Below the pieces are notes generated by a model. It was not told where the DNA came from. It ran no database searches and worked only from the letters and a program-made list of their open reading frames with translations. This document shows positions 6,309 through 7,559 of a DNA stretch of 7,559 bases, piece by piece. The stretch is from Chloroflexota bacterium. Its GTDB lineage: Bacteria > Chloroflexota > Limnocylindria > Limnocylindrales > CSP1-4. Position 1 is the stretch's first letter. Each line of letters starts with the position of its first letter. The position numbers and the translations under genes were made by a program. Where the stretch lies: assembly GCA_021812735.1 (NCBI GenBank), contig JAKAMV010000484.1:1-7559 (forward strand), written 5' to 3'.

Positions 6309-7559
6309 CAGAGCGCCTTCGGACCGGGGCCACCGCCGCCCTGCGCGGGGGTCTCAGGCGCTGCGCCGGCGTGCTCGCCGAGCGGGTACGCCGGCTTCGC
6401 CGCCGCCGGCTTCGCCGCTGCGGCCACCGCGGAGGATCCCGAGCTGTACTGGTAGCCAGCGTGCGCCGCTGCCTTCGCCGCCGCGGCCTGGGCCGCGGCA
6501 TCCGCCGCTGCCTTCGCCGCCGCGGCCACCGCGGAGGATCCCGAGCTGTACTGGTAGGTCTTGAGCGGCAATGGCGGCACGGGGGCGAGGCCAGCACCGG
6601 TACTAAACGACCCAGTCGTGGGGGGCAACTGCGCCAGCAGGCGTAGCCGGGCGAGGGCCTGTTCCTCGGCCGCCGCGGCCACCGCGGAGGATCCCGAGCT
6701 GTACTGATACGCCGTCGGACTGAGCGACCAGGGTGACGGCCTAGTGTCGGCCTCCGCCACGGCAGGCGACCCCGAGCTGTACTGGTATGCATCCTTCGGG
6801 ATGACGGGTAGCGCAGCCCGCACATCCCCCTTCGCCACGGCAGGCGATCCCGAGCTGTACTGGTATGCCTGCGAACCAAGTGGCGCGGGGAACCGGAAGT
6901 CGGCCGCCGCCACGGCAGGCGATCCCGAGCTGTACTGATACGCGTCCTTACCGAGCGGGTTGATCGGCGCCTTCCACGCCGTCGTGAACTGGACGATCGA
7001 GCCATCCGTGCCTGCGATCGCGAAGTTGAAATGGCTGGTCGCCGCCTCCTCACCGGCCTTTGCCACGGCAGGAGAGCCAGAACTGTACTGATACCCCGCG
7101 TACGGAGGAACGACATCCGGAGACACCCCACCGGAGGTTGGCGCTCCCGGGGCTGGTTGACCGACCCAGGTCAGGCTACCAGGGGGCGTCGCAAGCTGGG
7201 TCATGTTCCCCTGCGCGTCGGCCTTGGCGATCACGTTCCCCTGCCCATCGACGAAATCGACGCTCCCGTCGGCATTCCTTTCTGATGTCAGGTCGACCCC
7301 GAGCCGCAGCGTCGGGATCGCACCGGAGTTCGACGTGACCCAGGTCTTGCCGTCCACCGTGTATGCCTGCACTTTGTGACCGGCGCCGTCGAAATAGACG
7401 ATCGTCTTCACGCCCACGGAGCCCGGCGGCAGGTAGACCTGCTGGCCATCGATCGTCGCCAGCACCGGAACACCCACCTTGTCGTCCTGCAGTAGCGCAT
7501 CGGCCGTCACCACGCGGTCTCCAACGTTGATGTGGACGGTGACGTGGTTGAGATCCCAG
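6308..7559 (-). CDS. Phage protein with seven YQYSSGS(P/S)AVA repeats, partial (5' end beyond window)
   Basis: The frame is open from the right edge (first full codon, Trp, at 7558-7556) to a TGA at 6310-6308, giving 416 visible residues. A GTG at 7513 could be a start, but the frame continues upstream without a stop and without an obvious ribosome site at the GTG, so the true start is probably off the window. The first 140 or so visible residues are beta-prone (INVGDRVV, VGVKTIVYFDGAGHKVQAYT, DGSVDFVDGQGNVIAKADAQ), as in small phage tail, decoration or spike domains. From 7093 leftward come seven copies of YQYSSGS(P/S)AVA joined by Pro-rich or Ala-rich linkers. The C-terminus is low complexity, ending GGGGPGPKAL. 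The stop overlaps the giant gene start as TGATG, so the two products are probably made in related amounts and may interact. No family was recognised. A fibre-like, decoration or multivalent linker protein is possible; the role is unknown. Confidence 0.85.
   Translation of the reverse strand, partial: WDLNHVTVHINVGDRVVTADALLQDDKVGVPVLATIDGQQVYLPPGSVGVKTIVYFDGAGHKVQAYTVDGKTWVTSNSGAIPTLRLGVDLTSERNADGSVDFVDGQGNVIAKADAQGNMTQLATPPGSLTWVGQPAPGAPTSGGVSPDVVPPYAGYQYSSGSPAVAKAGEEAATSHFNFAIAGTDGSIVQFTTAWKAPINPLGKDAYQYSSGSPAVAAADFRFPAPLGSQAYQYSSGSPAVAKGDVRAALPVIPKDAYQYSSGSPAVAEADTRPSPWSLSPTAYQYSSGSSAVAAAAEEQALARLRLLAQLPPTTGSFSTGAGLAPVPPLPLKTYQYSSGSSAVAAAAKAAADAAAQAAAAKAAAHAGYQYSSGSSAVAAAAKPAAAKPAYPLGEHAGAAPETPAQGGGGPGPKAL
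6316..6320 (-). promoter_or_regulatory. Ribosome binding site of the giant gene, inside the upstream gene
   Basis: The minus strand reads GAAGG followed by CGCTCTG and ATG, a good Shine-Dalgarno match at seven-base spacing. It lies within the last codons of the repeat-protein gene, and the stop and start share one base (TGATG). This arrangement supports the ATG at 6308 as the true start and suggests coupled termination and re-initiation. Confidence 0.6.
6380..6540 (-). repeat. Ala-rich low-complexity region between and after the last two motif copies
   Basis: The minus strand encodes long Ala runs broken by Lys, Asp, Gln and Pro (AAAAKAAADAAAQAAAAKAA, and KPAAAKPAYPLG near the end). At DNA level this is a GCC/GCG-type triplet-rich tract prone to slippage. 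It probably forms a helical or flexible spacer. It occurs next to the Ser-type motif copies and not next to the Pro-type copies. Confidence 0.6.
6423..7093 (-). repeat. Array of seven 32-base in-frame repeats encoding YQYSSGS(P/S)AVA
   Basis: Copies lie at 7062-7093, 6909-6940, 6834-6865, 6756-6787, 6678-6709, 6525-6556 and 6423-6454 (gene order). Start-to-start distances are 153, 75, 78, 78, 153 and 102 bases, i.e. units of 51, 25, 26, 26, 51 and 34 codons. The first four copies are the Pro type (GSPAVA) and the last three the Ser type (GSSAVA). Copies within a type are almost identical at DNA level, except the first Pro copy, which differs by synonymous third-base changes. Units 2-4 also share a D-x-R after the motif (DFR, DVR, DTR). 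All spacings keep the frame, so the array is a protein repeat, not a regulatory DNA array. Confidence 0.9.

Noticed and set aside
6423..7093. CRISPR-like array of 32-base repeats
   Set aside because: Spacings vary from 75 to 153 bases, all are multiples of three, and the repeats are in frame in a long coding sequence with synonymous variation. They are protein repeats.
5905..7131. Minus-strand open frame of 408 codons across the junction of the two large genes
   Set aside because: It is very rich in Arg, Ser and Pro, repeats ISTARD-type peptides only because of the DNA repeats, and overlaps two better-supported genes in another frame.
7419..7559. M23 peptidase-like or lipoyl-like domain at the start of the repeat protein
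   Set aside because: HINVGDRVVTADALL faintly recalls the VKVGDxVxxGQ hairpin of such domains, but no catalytic or lipoyl residues are visible and the upstream part is missing.

Overview
This window is most likely part of a high-GC double-stranded DNA phage, prophage or metagenomic phage contig. The host cannot be named from the sequence. The evidence is three tightly packed co-directional minus-strand genes with almost no intergenic DNA, no housekeeping genes, one giant protein of phage-structural character, and a partial gene with the typical look of a capsid scaffolding protein. GC is strongly skewed to third codon positions, so every real gene casts long open shadow frames on both strands.

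Transcription runs from right to left. First comes a gene whose 5' part lies beyond the right edge (6308 to 7559). Its visible N-terminal part is predicted to be beta-rich. The rest is an array of seven copies of a tyrosine/serine/glycine motif, YQYSSGS(P/S)AVA, joined by Pro- or Ala-rich linkers. Its TGA stop shares one base with the ATG of the next gene (TGATG), so translation of the two is probably coupled.

The second gene (585 to 6308) fills three quarters of the window and encodes a 1907-residue protein. It has a Gly-rich N-terminus, a long Ala/Gly hydrophobic stretch, a charged helical middle and an aromatic, partly hydrophobic C-terminal third. I recognise no enzyme motif in it. By size, composition and position it fits a giant internal virion, DNA-ejection or polyvalent protein, but this is inference.

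A gap of about 60 bases follows and holds a good sigma70-like promoter candidate (TTGACA-16-TATGCT). The third gene runs off the left edge (1 to 525). Its acidic, Pro/Thr/Ala-rich N-terminus followed by charged coiled-coil segments resembles phage capsid scaffolding proteins, which would predict a major capsid gene just beyond the left edge.

No tRNA, rRNA, CRISPR array, insertion sequence or intrinsic terminator was seen. The most notable unexplained features are the YQYSSGS repeat protein and the giant protein coupled to it.
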